Assembly (NCBI GenBank): GCA_964640525.1
Contig: CAZXGS010000018.1
Span: forward strand, 1-47,785
DNA length: 47,785 nucleotides
Direction of reading: 5' to 3'
Source: SZAS-103 sp964640525
GTDB lineage: Bacteria; Pseudomonadota; Gammaproteobacteria; Xanthomonadales; Xanthomonadaceae
Part shown: positions 9,233 through 18,096 of the stretch, piece by piece
Position numbering within the stretch: the stretch's first letter is position 1
Layout of the letters: every line of letters starts with the position of its first letter
Position numbers and translations under genes: made by a program
The notes under the pieces: generated by a model
The model's database searches: none
What the model was told of the DNA's origin: nothing
Seen by the model: the letters and a program-made list of their open reading frames with translations, nothing else

Positions 9233-10651
9233 TCAAATGGTAGCCGATCGCGCGACCACGGCCATCAGCCGTTCGTCACGCCTGGCCAAGTGGAGGAAGC
9301 GCGAGCCCAGCAGCGCAGCGGCGGCAACCAGGCCCAGGATCAACCCGACCCACATGCCCTGCGCGCCGAGGCGCAGGTGCACCCCAAGCCACCAGCCCAG
9401 AGGCATGCCCAGCATCCAGTACGCGCACAACGTGATCCACATCGGTGCACGGGTGTCCTTGAGCCCGCGCAGCGCGCCGGCGGAATGAGCCTGGATTCCG
9501 TCCGGATACTGGAACGCTGCCGCGTACAGGAGCAAGGTCGCCGCCAGCGAAGCGATCGCAGGGTCGTCGGTGTACGCCAGCGCGATCGCCCTTCCCCCGA
9601 ACACCATGACCAGCGCCGAGAACGTCTGCGTGGCCAGCACGATGGCGTAGCCCGCGCCTGCCGCCCAGCGCAGCGTGCTCCAGTCGCCGGCGCCAGCGGC
9701 ATGCCCGACCCGCACCGTGGTCGCCATGCCCACGCCCAGCGGCAGCATGAAACACAGGCTGCCGACGTTGACCGCGATCTGGTGCGCCGCCACCGGGACC
9801 GTCCCCATGCGCCCGATCAACAACAGGGTGGCCACGAACAGGCTGCCCTCCATGAACACCGAAAAGCCCATCGGCAGCCCGATTCGCAGCAACTCGCGGA
9901 TCGGCGCCAAGCGCGGCGGCTCGAAGCACGCAAACAGGCGCAGGTCGGCGAATCGCGGCGCGCGTGCCAGATAGGCGGCGATGCCAAGCACCTGCAGCCA
10001 CATCACGATCGCCGAGGCGGCGCCCAGCCCTGTCGCGCCCAGCGCCGGCATTCCGAACGCGCCGAACATCAACGCGTAACCCAAGGGCAGCAACAACACC
10101 GCGCCGAGCAGGCCGAACACCATCGTCGGCCACGTCCACGCCAGCCCCTCGCTGACCGAGCGACACACCAGGTACAACGCGAAGGCCGGTGCGCCCCAGG
10201 CGATCGCGGTGAGGAAGCCCATCGCCGCAGGTCGGACACCCGGGGCCACCCCCATCCAAATCAACAGGTACTCGCCGGCGCGTGCCAGCAGCAGCAAGGC
10301 GACGCCCATCGCCAGTGCCAGCCACGCCGCCTGCCGGAACAGCGGGCCGATGCGCTCGCGCCGCCCGCCGCCGCTGCACTGCGCGACCGAAGGCGGGACG
10401 GCCATCAACACCCCGATCAGCAGCAGCAGGATGATCGTCCATATCGCGCCACCGACCGCCACCGCCGCGAGCGTGGCCGCGCCGTGGTGGCCGGCCAGCG
10501 CGGTGTCGATGACGGTCATGGACACCGCCGACACCTGCCCCAGGACCAGCGGGAGGGCGAGCGCGGAGGTTGCGCGCATCTCGCGGACGAGGCGCGCAGG
10601 CAGGAAGGGCAGGGGCGACATCGGGGCTGGAAACATCGACAATCCGTCCAT
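9233..10651 (-). CDS. MATE family multidrug efflux transporter
   Basis: The product, about 472 residues, is a cation-coupled multidrug exporter of the NorM type with about twelve predicted membrane helices. Family features include the early segment ALPLVLGQVSAVSMTVIDTALAGHHG, the QIAVNVGSLCFMLPLGVGMATTVRVGHAAG segment of the first half, and the late GALRGLKDTRAPMWIT segment. The start is uncertain: ATGs at 10651, 10636 and 10621 are all in frame. The first is preceded by an AGGCTAGG stretch, the second by GGATGGA, and all leave the helices intact. Codons upstream of 10651 run into the divergent DUF3667 gene and are unlikely to be used. Confidence 0.92.
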   Translation of the reverse strand: MDGLSMFPAPMSPLPFLPARLVREMRATSALALPLVLGQVSAVSMTVIDTALAGHHGAATLAAVAVGGAIWTIILLLLIGVLMAVPPSVAQCSGGGRRERIGPLFRQAAWLALAMGVALLLLARAGEYLLIWMGVAPGVRPAAMGFLTAIAWGAPAFALYLVCRSVSEGLAWTWPTMVFGLLGAVLLLPLGYALMFGAFGMPALGATGLGAASAIVMWLQVLGIAAYLARAPRFADLRLFACFEPPRLAPIRELLRIGLPMGFSVFMEGSLFVATLLLIGRMGTVPVAAHQIAVNVGSLCFMLPLGVGMATTVRVGHAAGAGDWSTLRWAAGAGYAIVLATQTFSALVMVFGGRAIALAYTDDPAIASLAATLLLYAAAFQYPDGIQAHSAGALRGLKDTRAPMWITLCAYWMLGMPLGWWLGVHLRLGAQGMWVGLILGLVAAAALLGSRFLHLARRDERLMAVVARSATI

Positions 10652-10676
10652 CCTAGCCTGCCATGGCCTTGCCGGC

Positions 10677-12026
10677 ATGAGCCCCGATCCGCAGCCACCG
10701 CAGTCACCGCAGCATGCACCTTCGGCCCCAAGGGCGGTCGCGCAGGCCGCGGCGCAAGACTCTGCGGCCGGTGACGACGCGCGCGGCGATGCCGCGCTGG
10801 CGGATGCCGATGGGGCGCGAACCAACGGCGCGCCCGGGGTTGCCGAGGAACCTTGCGTCGGCGTTGCGCGCGCCACGCCGGTGGCCGACGCCAGCCTGCC
10901 CGTGCCGACCGGCGAGCGCTGCGGCAACTGCGGCGCACCGCTGTTCGGGCCACACTGTTTTCGCTGCGGCCAACCCGACCACGGTCTGGTGCGGCATTTC
11001 TCCAGCATCCTCGGCGACCTCGCCGATTCCGTGCTGCAGATCGACAGCCGCCTCACCCGCACGCTGGGGCCGCTGCTGCTGCGTCCGGGATTTCTGACGA
11101 TGGAATATTTCGCCGGGCGACGGGTGCGCTACGTCAGTCCGGTCCGCCTGTTCTTCTTCTTGAGCGTGCTGGCGTTCTTCGTCGCGCAATGGAGTTTCGA
11201 TGCGAACAATTCGCGCGCGTTCCAGTTCGAGCCCGATGCCATCGACGCCGCGATGACCGTGGCTGCGGTCGAACACGCCCGCGATGCGCAACTGGGGAAG
11301 GTGCGCATCGCACGATCGCGGCTGGGCCAGCACCCCGAGGCTGCCGGCGATCTCGCGCCGGACCTGGCCCTGCGCGAGCAAGACATCCAGCGCAAGGCCA
11401 ACGTGCGCATCGCGCAACTCAAGGTTGCCGCCGCGCAGGGCAAGCCACCGCCCGAGCACATCGACCGGCTGACCTTCGGTGACGACGACAGACCCTGGGA
11501 TCCGGTCACCCATCCGCTCCGGATCGCTGCCTTGCCGGCATTCGCCAACGGCTGGATCAACCTCGGCATCGGCCGCGCGCAGGGCAACGTGGCCCGCATC
11601 AAGCAGGATCCGCGGCTGTTGTTCGATGCCTGGATGAGCGCGCTGCCCACCGCGCTGATCGTGTTGTTGCCGCTGCTGGCGCTGCTGCTCAAGCTGGCCT
11701 ACCCGCTGAAGCGGCGCCTGTACATGGAACATTTCATCGTCGCCCTGCACAGCCACGCCTTCCTGTGCCTGGCGCTGTTGCTGGCGGTGGTGCTGGACGG
11801 GATGCGCGGCCTGGCTGCGCCCGGCGCCATGCGTACCGTGCTGGGCTGGGCGCAGGGCGGAATGATCGCGTGGATGCCGGTGTACCTGTGGCTGATGCAG
11901 CGGCGCGTGTACGCGCAGGGCGTGGCGATGACCACGTTCAAGTACGCCACCATCGGTTCGCTGTACCTGATCCTGCTCAGCCTCGCTGCCGTGGCGACCT
12001 TCCTGGTGAAACTGATATGGCTGTGA
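10677..12026 (+). CDS. DUF3667 membrane protein with N-terminal zinc ribbon
   Basis: The 449-residue product begins with an Ala/Gln-rich disordered segment (residues 1-75). A CxxC/CxxC zinc ribbon follows (Cys82, Cys85, Cys94, Cys97; RCGNCGAPLFGPHCFRCGQ), then the DUF3667 segment (RTLGPLLLRPGFLTMEYFAGRR) and a membrane helix at VRLFFFLSVLAFFVAQW. After a charged soluble loop come about four more helices. The role of the family is unknown. It is divergent from the MATE gene with about 25 bp between starts. Its 3' end overlaps the DUF4286 gene by 10 bp. Confidence 0.88.
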   Translation: MSPDPQPPQSPQHAPSAPRAVAQAAAQDSAAGDDARGDAALADADGARTNGAPGVAEEPCVGVARATPVADASLPVPTGERCGNCGAPLFGPHCFRCGQPDHGLVRHFSSILGDLADSVLQIDSRLTRTLGPLLLRPGFLTMEYFAGRRVRYVSPVRLFFFLSVLAFFVAQWSFDANNSRAFQFEPDAIDAAMTVAAVEHARDAQLGKVRIARSRLGQHPEAAGDLAPDLALREQDIQRKANVRIAQLKVAAAQGKPPPEHIDRLTFGDDDRPWDPVTHPLRIAALPAFANGWINLGIGRAQGNVARIKQDPRLLFDAWMSALPTALIVLLPLLALLLKLAYPLKRRLYMEHFIVALHSHAFLCLALLLAVVLDGMRGLAAPGAMRTVLGWAQGGMIAWMPVYLWLMQRRVYAQGVAMTTFKYATIGSLYLILLSLAAVATFLVKLIWL

Positions 12027-12322
12027 TCTACGAGGTGAGCGTGCATGTCCCGGCGGCGCTGGCCGAGAGCTATCTGGCGTGGCTGCGCGAACACATCGGA
12101 CAGATGCTGGCCCTGCCAGGCTTCGAGGAGGCGGCGCTGGAAGCGATCTGCGACGACCCGCCCGCGCAGCGCGGTTGGTGTGTGCGTTACCGGTTGCGTG
12201 ATCGGCAGGCGCTGGAGGACTACCTGCGCGAGCACGCGCCGCGCATGCGCGCCGACGGGGTGGCGCGATTCGGCGATGCCTTGCGCGCGCAGCGCCGGAT
12301 TCTGGAGCCGATCCGCCGCTGA
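12017..12322 (+). CDS. DUF4286 family protein
   Basis: The 101-residue product matches the DUF4286 family, small ferredoxin-like alpha/beta proteins. It starts with the typical beta strand IYEVSVHVP and carries VRYRLRDRQALEDYLREHAPRMR in its second half. The ATG at 12017 lies inside the last codons of the DUF3667 gene, so translational coupling is likely. No catalytic residues are evident and the function is unknown. Confidence 0.88.
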   Translation: MAVIYEVSVHVPAALAESYLAWLREHIGQMLALPGFEEAALEAICDDPPAQRGWCVRYRLRDRQALEDYLREHAPRMRADGVARFGDALRAQRRILEPIRR

Positions 12323-12393
12323 GCACGGTTCGGCCCGCGCCCCCTGCGCGCCTCGGGGCATCGCGCGACCTCCCGGTTGCGGCGCTGCGATCG

Positions 12394-13071
12394 CTACGGC
12401 GCCAGCTTGCTTGCGATCAACGACGCCCGTGCGGATGGCGCGGTGAGCAGCAGGTTCTTGCGCAGCGCCTCGCGCTGCGGCGCGGACAAGCGGCGCGAGA
12501 GCTCGAACAATTGCGTGCGCGCGTCGGGCGCCAGATCCTGCAGCATGCGCAAGGTGGCCTCGCGTTCCTGGCTGGGCACATAGGCGAACCACATGCCGGC
12601 CTGGTCCAGCCAGGCGCCGATGGACGGGCCGCGCAGCCACGCCTGCTGCCATTCCCGCGGCTGCGCGCCGAAGCGCGCGCGCAGCGCCGCCTGTTGTGCC
12701 GCAGGCAGGGCCGCGAAGCGCGCGGCCGCCTGGCGTACCTGATCCTGTTCGCCGGAAGAGAGGTCCTGCCAGGCGGCATAGCGTGCACGCTGGCGGGCGC
12801 GTTCAGCCGGCGGCTGCGCCAGCCATTGCGCCTGCCGCCGCGACAAGGCATCGCGCGCGGCCTGGTTCATCCCCTGCCACTGGCGGGCGTGCGCCAGCAA
12901 TTGCCGACGATCCGGCTCGGGCAGGGCGCTCCATTGGTCCTGCCACGGCGCAAGCAGGGTGCGGGCGGCAGGTTCGATTGCATTCCAGTCGCTCGTCGTG
13001 GCTTGCGCCAGCGATCCGGGGATCGCCAGCATCATCGCCAGGGCCAGGATCAGCGATGCATCACGGCGCAT
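12394..13071 (-). CDS. Exported DUF3106 protein
   Basis: The 225-residue product has a signal peptide (residues 1-24, ending near LAQATT). It then has several helical repeats built on a W..L....R..LL pattern (WSALPEPDRRQLLAHARQW, WLAQPPAERARQRARYAAW), which is the DUF3106 signature. Arg- and Gln-rich helices dominate. The gene overlaps the upstream membrane-tethered HTH gene by 11 bp and is probably co-translated with it. This arrangement suggests the exported protein and the membrane regulator work together; that is inference. Confidence 0.85.
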   Translation of the reverse strand: MRRDASLILALAMMLAIPGSLAQATTSDWNAIEPAARTLLAPWQDQWSALPEPDRRQLLAHARQWQGMNQAARDALSRRQAQWLAQPPAERARQRARYAAWQDLSSGEQDQVRQAAARFAALPAAQQAALRARFGAQPREWQQAWLRGPSIGAWLDQAGMWFAYVPSQEREATLRMLQDLAPDARTQLFELSRRLSAPQREALRKNLLLTAPSARASLIASKLAP

Positions 13072-13978
13072 GCTCGGTCTCGCTGGAGGCGGCATCGACG
13101 TCCGGGGCGCTGGTTTCGGGCTGGGCGGCTTCGGGCAGGCTGGTGGCGGCGTCCTTGCCCGTGGCGGGCGCGACTGCGTTGGCGGCATACCAGGAATACA
13201 GATCCAGATTGCGCGCAAGCTCGGCGCCTTGGGGGTCGGCCAGTTGCGCGAAGTCGCCGCTGGCCAGCAGATTCGCGGTGGCCGGAAGCGTGGCGGCCGG
13301 CGCATGGCCAGGCAGTTCTTCCACCACGCCGGGCCCTGGCGCGGCGTGGTGCAGGAACGCCGGATGCCAGAAATACGAACCGATGCCGACGGACGCCAGC
13401 AATCCCAGGGCGACAATCAGCGCCGGATGCAGCCACGGGGGAACCTCGCGCGAAGGTGCGTCGGTCGTCGCGGCGAGCATCGGGCTGGACGATGCGGGTC
13501 GTGGCGCGGCCGGCGCTTCAGTCCACGCCTCGGCCAAGCCTTGCAGCCAGGCCTCGTCGAAGCCGGCATCGCGCATTGCCGCGGTCGCGCGTTGCAGCGC
13601 GTGCCGGTAGGCGGCCTGGGACACGTTCAGCGCCAACGCGGCTTCGCCTTCGTCCAGCTTGCCCACGTAGCGCAGCAGCAGGGTTGCGCGTGGGCCGGCG
13701 TCGAGCAGGCTGAGCGGTTGCTTGCGGTTTTTCGCCAACGGTGCGCGCAGCGCCGGTTGTTCGAGCAGGCTGCGCCAGAACAGGATGCTCCAGTCCGCGG
13801 CATCCGCGCGCGCGGCACGTTGCTGGAACAACGCCCTCGCGGCGTCCATCGAAGCGCGTGCGCGACCGGCGTCCGCACACTGATGGCTGGCGAATGCGTA
13901 TCCCTGGCGTGCGATGCCACGCACGAAATCGCTTCGATCCTGTGGCGGGCTCGACGAGGGGCGAAGCTGGGCGTTCAT
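13061..13978 (-). CDS. Sigma-region-4-like HTH protein with one membrane helix
   Basis: The 305-residue product has an N-terminal helical domain. Residues about 60-140 resemble the end of region 2 and region 4 of ECF sigma factors (WSILFWRSLLEQPALR, then RATLLLRYVGKLDEGEAALAL and YRHALQRA). A proline/alanine linker follows, a single membrane helix lies at about residues 184-204, and the C-terminal part of about 100 residues is Ala/Pro/Glu-rich and probably periplasmic. A canonical -10-binding region 2 is not apparent. It may be a membrane-bound regulator rather than a true sigma factor. It overlaps the DUF3106 gene by 11 bp. Confidence 0.7.
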   Translation of the reverse strand: MNAQLRPSSSPPQDRSDFVRGIARQGYAFASHQCADAGRARASMDAARALFQQRAARADAADWSILFWRSLLEQPALRAPLAKNRKQPLSLLDAGPRATLLLRYVGKLDEGEAALALNVSQAAYRHALQRATAAMRDAGFDEAWLQGLAEAWTEAPAAPRPASSSPMLAATTDAPSREVPPWLHPALIVALGLLASVGIGSYFWHPAFLHHAAPGPGVVEELPGHAPAATLPATANLLASGDFAQLADPQGAELARNLDLYSWYAANAVAPATGKDAATSLPEAAQPETSAPDVDAASSETEHAP

Positions 13979-14368
13979 GCCTGCATGGAAGGGTCGTCCA
14001 CAGGGAAATCGGACGCGTGGGCCCGTGGGGGGATTCTACCGGCGCGAGGTGGAAAACTGGCTCCGTACGCCAATGTACGGTTGGATGTGGCGCAGCAGTG
14101 ACGGAGGCTACGAAATCGCTTGACAGGAGAAATTTCGGCGCTCCGCCAACCCCGGTGGGCGTTGCGTCAATTCATGTTGTGCACAGCACGCGATTTGGCG
14201 TGCATTCGGGCGTCGCTTGCGTAATCCGGGCCCGTAGCTGGTTCGTCATAATTGTGCAACGTATTGATTTTGAAGCATTTCGAAAAATTGACCAAAATCC
14301 CGCCAAAGGTACGCAGAGGCCCAAGGACGGGGGCTTGCGCAGTGCTCGCGGGGGCTGATTCCACAGCT

Positions 14369-14391
14369 TTATCCACAGATGGTGTGGACAA
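14369..14391. promoter_or_regulatory. Pair of inverted DnaA-box-like sites
   Basis: TTATCCACA (14369-14377) is identical to the strong DnaA box. Five bases later TGTGGACAA (14383-14391) is the reverse complement of TTGTCCACA. Together they form a dyad with TCCACA/TGTGGA arms. The sites lie about 150 bp upstream of priA and beside an A/T-rich stretch. Binding by DnaA is inferred from sequence only. Confidence 0.5.
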
Positions 14392-14527
14392 TGGAAGAAA
14401 CGCTTTCGTTCCGGAGGATTGCAGCATCATCTTCATTCGACCTGAAGAATAATGCTCCAAGTCGCTGATTTTCGTCGACGGGCACGCACCTCTTCGGAAA
14501 ATGCGGCCAAGGCCGCCACGGCGGGGT

Positions 14528-14536
14528 TGTTAGACT
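14528..14536 (+). promoter_or_regulatory. Candidate extended -10 promoter giving leaderless priA mRNA
   Basis: TGT followed by TAGACT fits the extended -10 pattern. It ends seven bases before the priA ATG at 14544. Initiation at the usual distance would fall on or next to the start codon. No Shine-Dalgarno sequence precedes the ATG. Confidence 0.4.
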
Positions 14537-14543
14537 GCCTTCA

Positions 14544-16757
14544 ATGACGTCCCCCACGACCGATCCGCTGGCCCTGCAGGTGGCCCTGCCGCTGCCCGTA
14601 CCCCACGGGTTCGACTTCCTGCCTCCGGCCGGGATGGACGCGGATGCGGGCTGGATCGGCGTGCGGGTGCGGGTGCCGTTCGGCAAGCGTACGCTGGTCG
14701 GCTGCGTGACGGGCGTCGGCGCGCCCTCCGAGTCGGTGAAGACGTTGCGTGCGGTGCTTGCGCGACTGGATGCCGAAGCCCTGCTTGCCGGCGAATTGCT
14801 CGCCAGCCTGCGCTGGACTGCGCGTTATTACCATGCGCCGCTGGGCGAGGTGATCGCCACGGCCCTGCCGGCGAGCCTGCGCTCCGGTGAATGCCTGCCG
14901 GAAACCTGCGCTTTGGGCTGGCAATTGACCGAGGCCGGGCGCACCGCGTTGGCTGGCATGCGCCGCAACACGCGCACTCGCGCGCTTGCCGAGCGCCTCT
15001 GCGATGCGGCCGTCGAGGAAGGCGTGCTCGAGGCGCAGGTCGAGGGCTGGCGCGCGACGCTGCGTGCCCTGCACATGCGCGGCCATGCCGAATGCCTGGC
15101 GATGACCGCGGATGCCGGCGCGCCGGCCGCGATCGCCGGGCCGCCGTTGCATCCGGAACAACGTGTGGCCGTGGACGCGGTGGTGTCCGCCCAGGGGCGA
15201 TTCCAGCCGCTTCTGCTGGAAGGCATCACCGGCAGCGGCAAGACCGAGGTGTACCTGGAGGCGATTCGGGCGTGCCTCGCGCGTGGACGCCAGGCGCTGG
15301 TGCTGGTGCCCGAGATCGGCTTGACGCCGCAGATGCTGCGGCGCTTCCGCAGCCGCCTGGGCGTGCACGTCCACGCGTTGCACTCGGGCTTGTCCGACGG
15401 TGCGCGGGCGCGCGCGTGGACGTCGATGTGGCGAGGCGAGGGCAGGGTGCTGGTGGGCACGCGCTCGGCGATCTTCACCCCGCTGCCCGAGCCCGGCCTG
15501 ATCGTGGTGGACGAGGAACACGACGGCAGCTACAAGCAGCACGAGGGCGTGCGCTACCACGCGCGCGACCTCGCGCTGGTGCGCGGCAAGGCGCTGGGCG
15601 TGCCGGTGGTGCTGGGCAGCGCCACGCCGTCGCTGGAAACGCTGCAGCACGCGCTGGCCGGCCGCTACGCCCATCTGCGCCTGCGTCAGCGCGCCGGCAG
15701 CGCGCAGCCGCCGCGTGTACGGGTGCTGGATGTGCGCGGGCGCGCGCTGGAAGGCGGCCTGTCGAATGAGGCCCTGGATGCCATTTCCGCCACGCTGGCG
15801 CGCGGCGAGCAGGTGCTGGTGTTCCGCAACCGCCGCGGTTATGCGCCGGTCCTGCAGTGCCACGACTGCGGCTGGAGCGCGCGTTGCGCGCGCTGCGATG
15901 CCGCCACCCAGGGCGTGGCGATGACCGTGCACGGCGCCGGCCGCAGTCTGGTCTGCCACCATTGCGGCACACGCCGTCCTGCGCCGCGCGCCTGCCCCGA
16001 ATGCGCCAGCCTGGCCTTGCACCCGCAGGGCAGCGGCACCGAGCGCATCGAGGAAACGCTGCTCGCACGTTTCGCCGATGCCACGGTGTTGCGCGTGGAT
16101 CGCGGCACCACCGGTCAACGCGACGGCCTGGAAAAACAGCTCGCCAGACTCGGCGCAGCGCCGGGCATCCTGGTCGGCACCCAGATGCTGGCCAAGGGCC
16201 ATGATCTGCCGAACCTCACCCTGGTGTGCGTGGTCGGGGTGGACGAGGGTTTGTTTTCGGCCGATTTCCGCGCGCCGGAAAAACTTTCGCAATTGCTGAT
16301 CCAGGTCGCCGGTCGCGGCGGTCGTGCCGGCAAGCCCGGCAGCGTTTTGCTGCAGACCCACCACGCCGAGCACCCCTTGCTGACCACGCTGCTGGCCGGT
16401 GGCTACCCGGCGTTTGCGGCGCTTGAATTGGCGCAGCGCGAGGCCGCCGGATTCCCGCCGTACGGATTCCTCGTGCTGCTGCGTGCCGAGGCGACCAAGG
16501 AGCAAGACGTGCGCGCGTTTCTGCTTGCCGCACGCGAGGCCTTCGTCGGTCAGGACTCCAGCATCTCCATCCACGGCCCGCTGCCGGCGCCGATGCCGCG
16601 GCGTGCCGGTCGCGTACGCATGCAGATGCATCTGGCCTGCCTCGACCGGCGCGGGTTGCAGGCGGCGCTGGATGCGTGGGTGCCGCGCCTGTACCTGCTC
16701 AAGTCCGCGCGCAAGGTGCGCTGGTCGCTCGACGTCGATCCGGTGGACCTGTATTGA
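14544..16757 (+). CDS. priA: Primosomal replication restart helicase PriA
   Basis: The 737-residue product is the DNA helicase that reloads the replisome at stalled forks. The N-terminal 3'-DNA-binding domain is seen at residues 1-110 (ALPLPVPHGFDF, GVRVRVPFGKR). The Walker A motif GITGSGKT lies near residues 227-234 and the DEEH box DEEHDGSYKQ near 323. The PriA zinc-binding insert has eight cysteines from residue 439 to about 490 (CHDCGWSARCARC, CHHCGTRRPAPRACPEC). The C-terminal helicase motifs QMLAKGHD and QVAGRGGRAG are present. Length and domain order are complete. The ATG at 14544 is the only start that gives the family N-terminus. Confidence 0.97.
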   Translation: MTSPTTDPLALQVALPLPVPHGFDFLPPAGMDADAGWIGVRVRVPFGKRTLVGCVTGVGAPSESVKTLRAVLARLDAEALLAGELLASLRWTARYYHAPLGEVIATALPASLRSGECLPETCALGWQLTEAGRTALAGMRRNTRTRALAERLCDAAVEEGVLEAQVEGWRATLRALHMRGHAECLAMTADAGAPAAIAGPPLHPEQRVAVDAVVSAQGRFQPLLLEGITGSGKTEVYLEAIRACLARGRQALVLVPEIGLTPQMLRRFRSRLGVHVHALHSGLSDGARARAWTSMWRGEGRVLVGTRSAIFTPLPEPGLIVVDEEHDGSYKQHEGVRYHARDLALVRGKALGVPVVLGSATPSLETLQHALAGRYAHLRLRQRAGSAQPPRVRVLDVRGRALEGGLSNEALDAISATLARGEQVLVFRNRRGYAPVLQCHDCGWSARCARCDAATQGVAMTVHGAGRSLVCHHCGTRRPAPRACPECASLALHPQGSGTERIEETLLARFADATVLRVDRGTTGQRDGLEKQLARLGAAPGILVGTQMLAKGHDLPNLTLVCVVGVDEGLFSADFRAPEKLSQLLIQVAGRGGRAGKPGSVLLQTHHAEHPLLTTLLAGGYPAFAALELAQREAAGFPPYGFLVLLRAEATKEQDVRAFLLAAREAFVGQDSSISIHGPLPAPMPRRAGRVRMQMHLACLDRRGLQAALDAWVPRLYLLKSARKVRWSLDVDPVDLY

Positions 16758-16788
16758 GACAATGCGGCGTTGCGGCGGAGGCTTGCGC

Positions 16789-18072
16789 ATGAGTTCGGCA
16801 GGGCATGGCAAATCCGGCGTTCCGCACGTGCTGGTCCTGGGCGGTGGATTCGGCGGATTGTGGGCCACGCGCGCTCTGGCCAGGGCGCCGGTGCGGATCA
16901 CCCTGGTCGATCGGACCAACCACCACCTGTTCCAGCCGCTGCTCTATCAGGTCGCCACCGCCGGCTTGTCGGCACCGGATATCGCGGCGCCGCTGCGGCA
17001 CATCCTGCGCCGGCAGCGCAACGTCACCGTGCTGCTCGGGCAAGCGCGGACGATCGATGTCGATGCGCGGCGAGTGACTCTCGTCGAGCGCACGCTGGAC
17101 TACGATTTCCTGGTCGTGGCGACCGGCGCCACCCATTCCTGGTTCGGTCATGACGACTGGGCCGCGCACGCGCCGGGATTGAAGACGCTCGACGATGCGT
17201 TGGCGATCCGGCGCCGCATCCTGCGCGCCTTCGAGGCCGCCGAAAGTGCGGACGATCCCGCCGAACGGCAGGCGTGGTTGAACTTTGCGGTGATCGGAGC
17301 CGGTCCGACCGGGGTGGAACTGGCCGGCACCCTGGCCGAGATCGCACGCCACACCCTGCCGCGTGAGTTTCGCCGTTGCGATCCGAAGCAGGCGCGCATC
17401 CTCCTGATCGAAGCCGGCCCGCGCGTGCTCGCGGCGATGCCCGAAGCGTTGTCGATCAGCGCGCGCAGGCAACTGGAACGGCTCGGTGTGGAAGTGCGAA
17501 CCGGGCAGACGGTGACTGCGATCGACGCGGGCGGCATCGTCCTGGGCGGTACGCGACTGGAGTGCCGCAGCGTGCTGTGGGCGGCAGGAGTGGCGGCATC
17601 GCCGCTTGGGGCCACGCTCGGCGTGGCGCTAGATCGCGCCGGTCGGGTCCAGGTGCAGCCGGATCTGAGCATTCCCGGGCACCCGGAAACGTTCGTCATC
17701 GGTGATCTGGCCCACGTCGTGCAGGCCGATGGCAGGCCGGTGCCGGGCATTGCACCGGGTGCCAAACAGATGGGTGCCCACGCGGCCGCCACGATCCGTG
17801 CGCGTCTGCGTGGCGCGGCGGAAAGACCGTTCCGGTATCGCGACTACGGCAACCTCGCCACCATCGGGCGGATGGCCGCGGTGGTCGACCTGGGTCGACT
17901 GCGGCTGTCGGGTGTGCTGGCGTGGTGGTTCTGGCTGGCCGCGCACATCGTGTTCCTGATCGGCTTTCGCAACCGGATCGTGGTGCTGATCGATTGGGCC
18001 CGCGCGTACTGGAGCTACCAGCGCAGTGCTCGGATCATCGTCGGTGCCGCGGCCGACGATGACCGCGACTGA
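16789..18072 (+). CDS. ndh: Type II NADH:quinone oxidoreductase (NDH-2)
   Basis: The 427-residue product is a membrane-associated flavoprotein that passes electrons from NADH to quinone without proton pumping. The FAD-binding dinucleotide fold is at residues about 12-40 (VLVLGGGFGGLWATRAL), with the family motif NHHLFQPLLYQVATAGLS next. The NADH-binding fold is at about 165-195 (FAVIGAGPTGVELAGTLAEIA). The second FAD motif is VIGDLAH. A C-terminal amphipathic or hydrophobic segment (LAWWFWLAAHIVFLIGFRNR) is the membrane anchor seen in the family. A GGAGG at 16777-16781 fixes the ATG at 16789 rather than the one at 16762. It starts 31 bp after priA. Confidence 0.95.
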   Translation: MSSAGHGKSGVPHVLVLGGGFGGLWATRALARAPVRITLVDRTNHHLFQPLLYQVATAGLSAPDIAAPLRHILRRQRNVTVLLGQARTIDVDARRVTLVERTLDYDFLVVATGATHSWFGHDDWAAHAPGLKTLDDALAIRRRILRAFEAAESADDPAERQAWLNFAVIGAGPTGVELAGTLAEIARHTLPREFRRCDPKQARILLIEAGPRVLAAMPEALSISARRQLERLGVEVRTGQTVTAIDAGGIVLGGTRLECRSVLWAAGVAASPLGATLGVALDRAGRVQVQPDLSIPGHPETFVIGDLAHVVQADGRPVPGIAPGAKQMGAHAAATIRARLRGAAERPFRYRDYGNLATIGRMAAVVDLGRLRLSGVLAWWFWLAAHIVFLIGFRNRIVVLIDWARAYWSYQRSARIIVGAAADDDRD

Positions 18073-18096
18073 TGCCGCGCCGGCGTTCGCTGCGGT

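Larger units (their letters stand above)
13979..14543. other. AT-richer intergenic region upstream of priA
   Basis: This 565-bp divergent gap is noticeably richer in A/T than its surroundings, especially 14245-14310. It contains several DnaA-box-like nonamers: TTGTGCACA at 14177-14185, TTATCCACA at 14369-14377, and TTGTCCACA on the minus strand at 14383-14391. A possible extended -10 element lies just before priA. No convincing reading frame was seen. Confidence 0.6.

Noticed and set aside
13979..14543. Annotating the region as the chromosome origin
   Set aside because: DnaA-box-like sites are few, and dnaA, gidA or rpmH are absent. Skew data are needed, so it is kept only as a finding.
14541..16919. 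Long open frame antisense to priA
   Set aside because: The priA frame has every helicase and zinc motif. The antisense translation has no recognisable domain and extreme Arg/Gln/Ala content.
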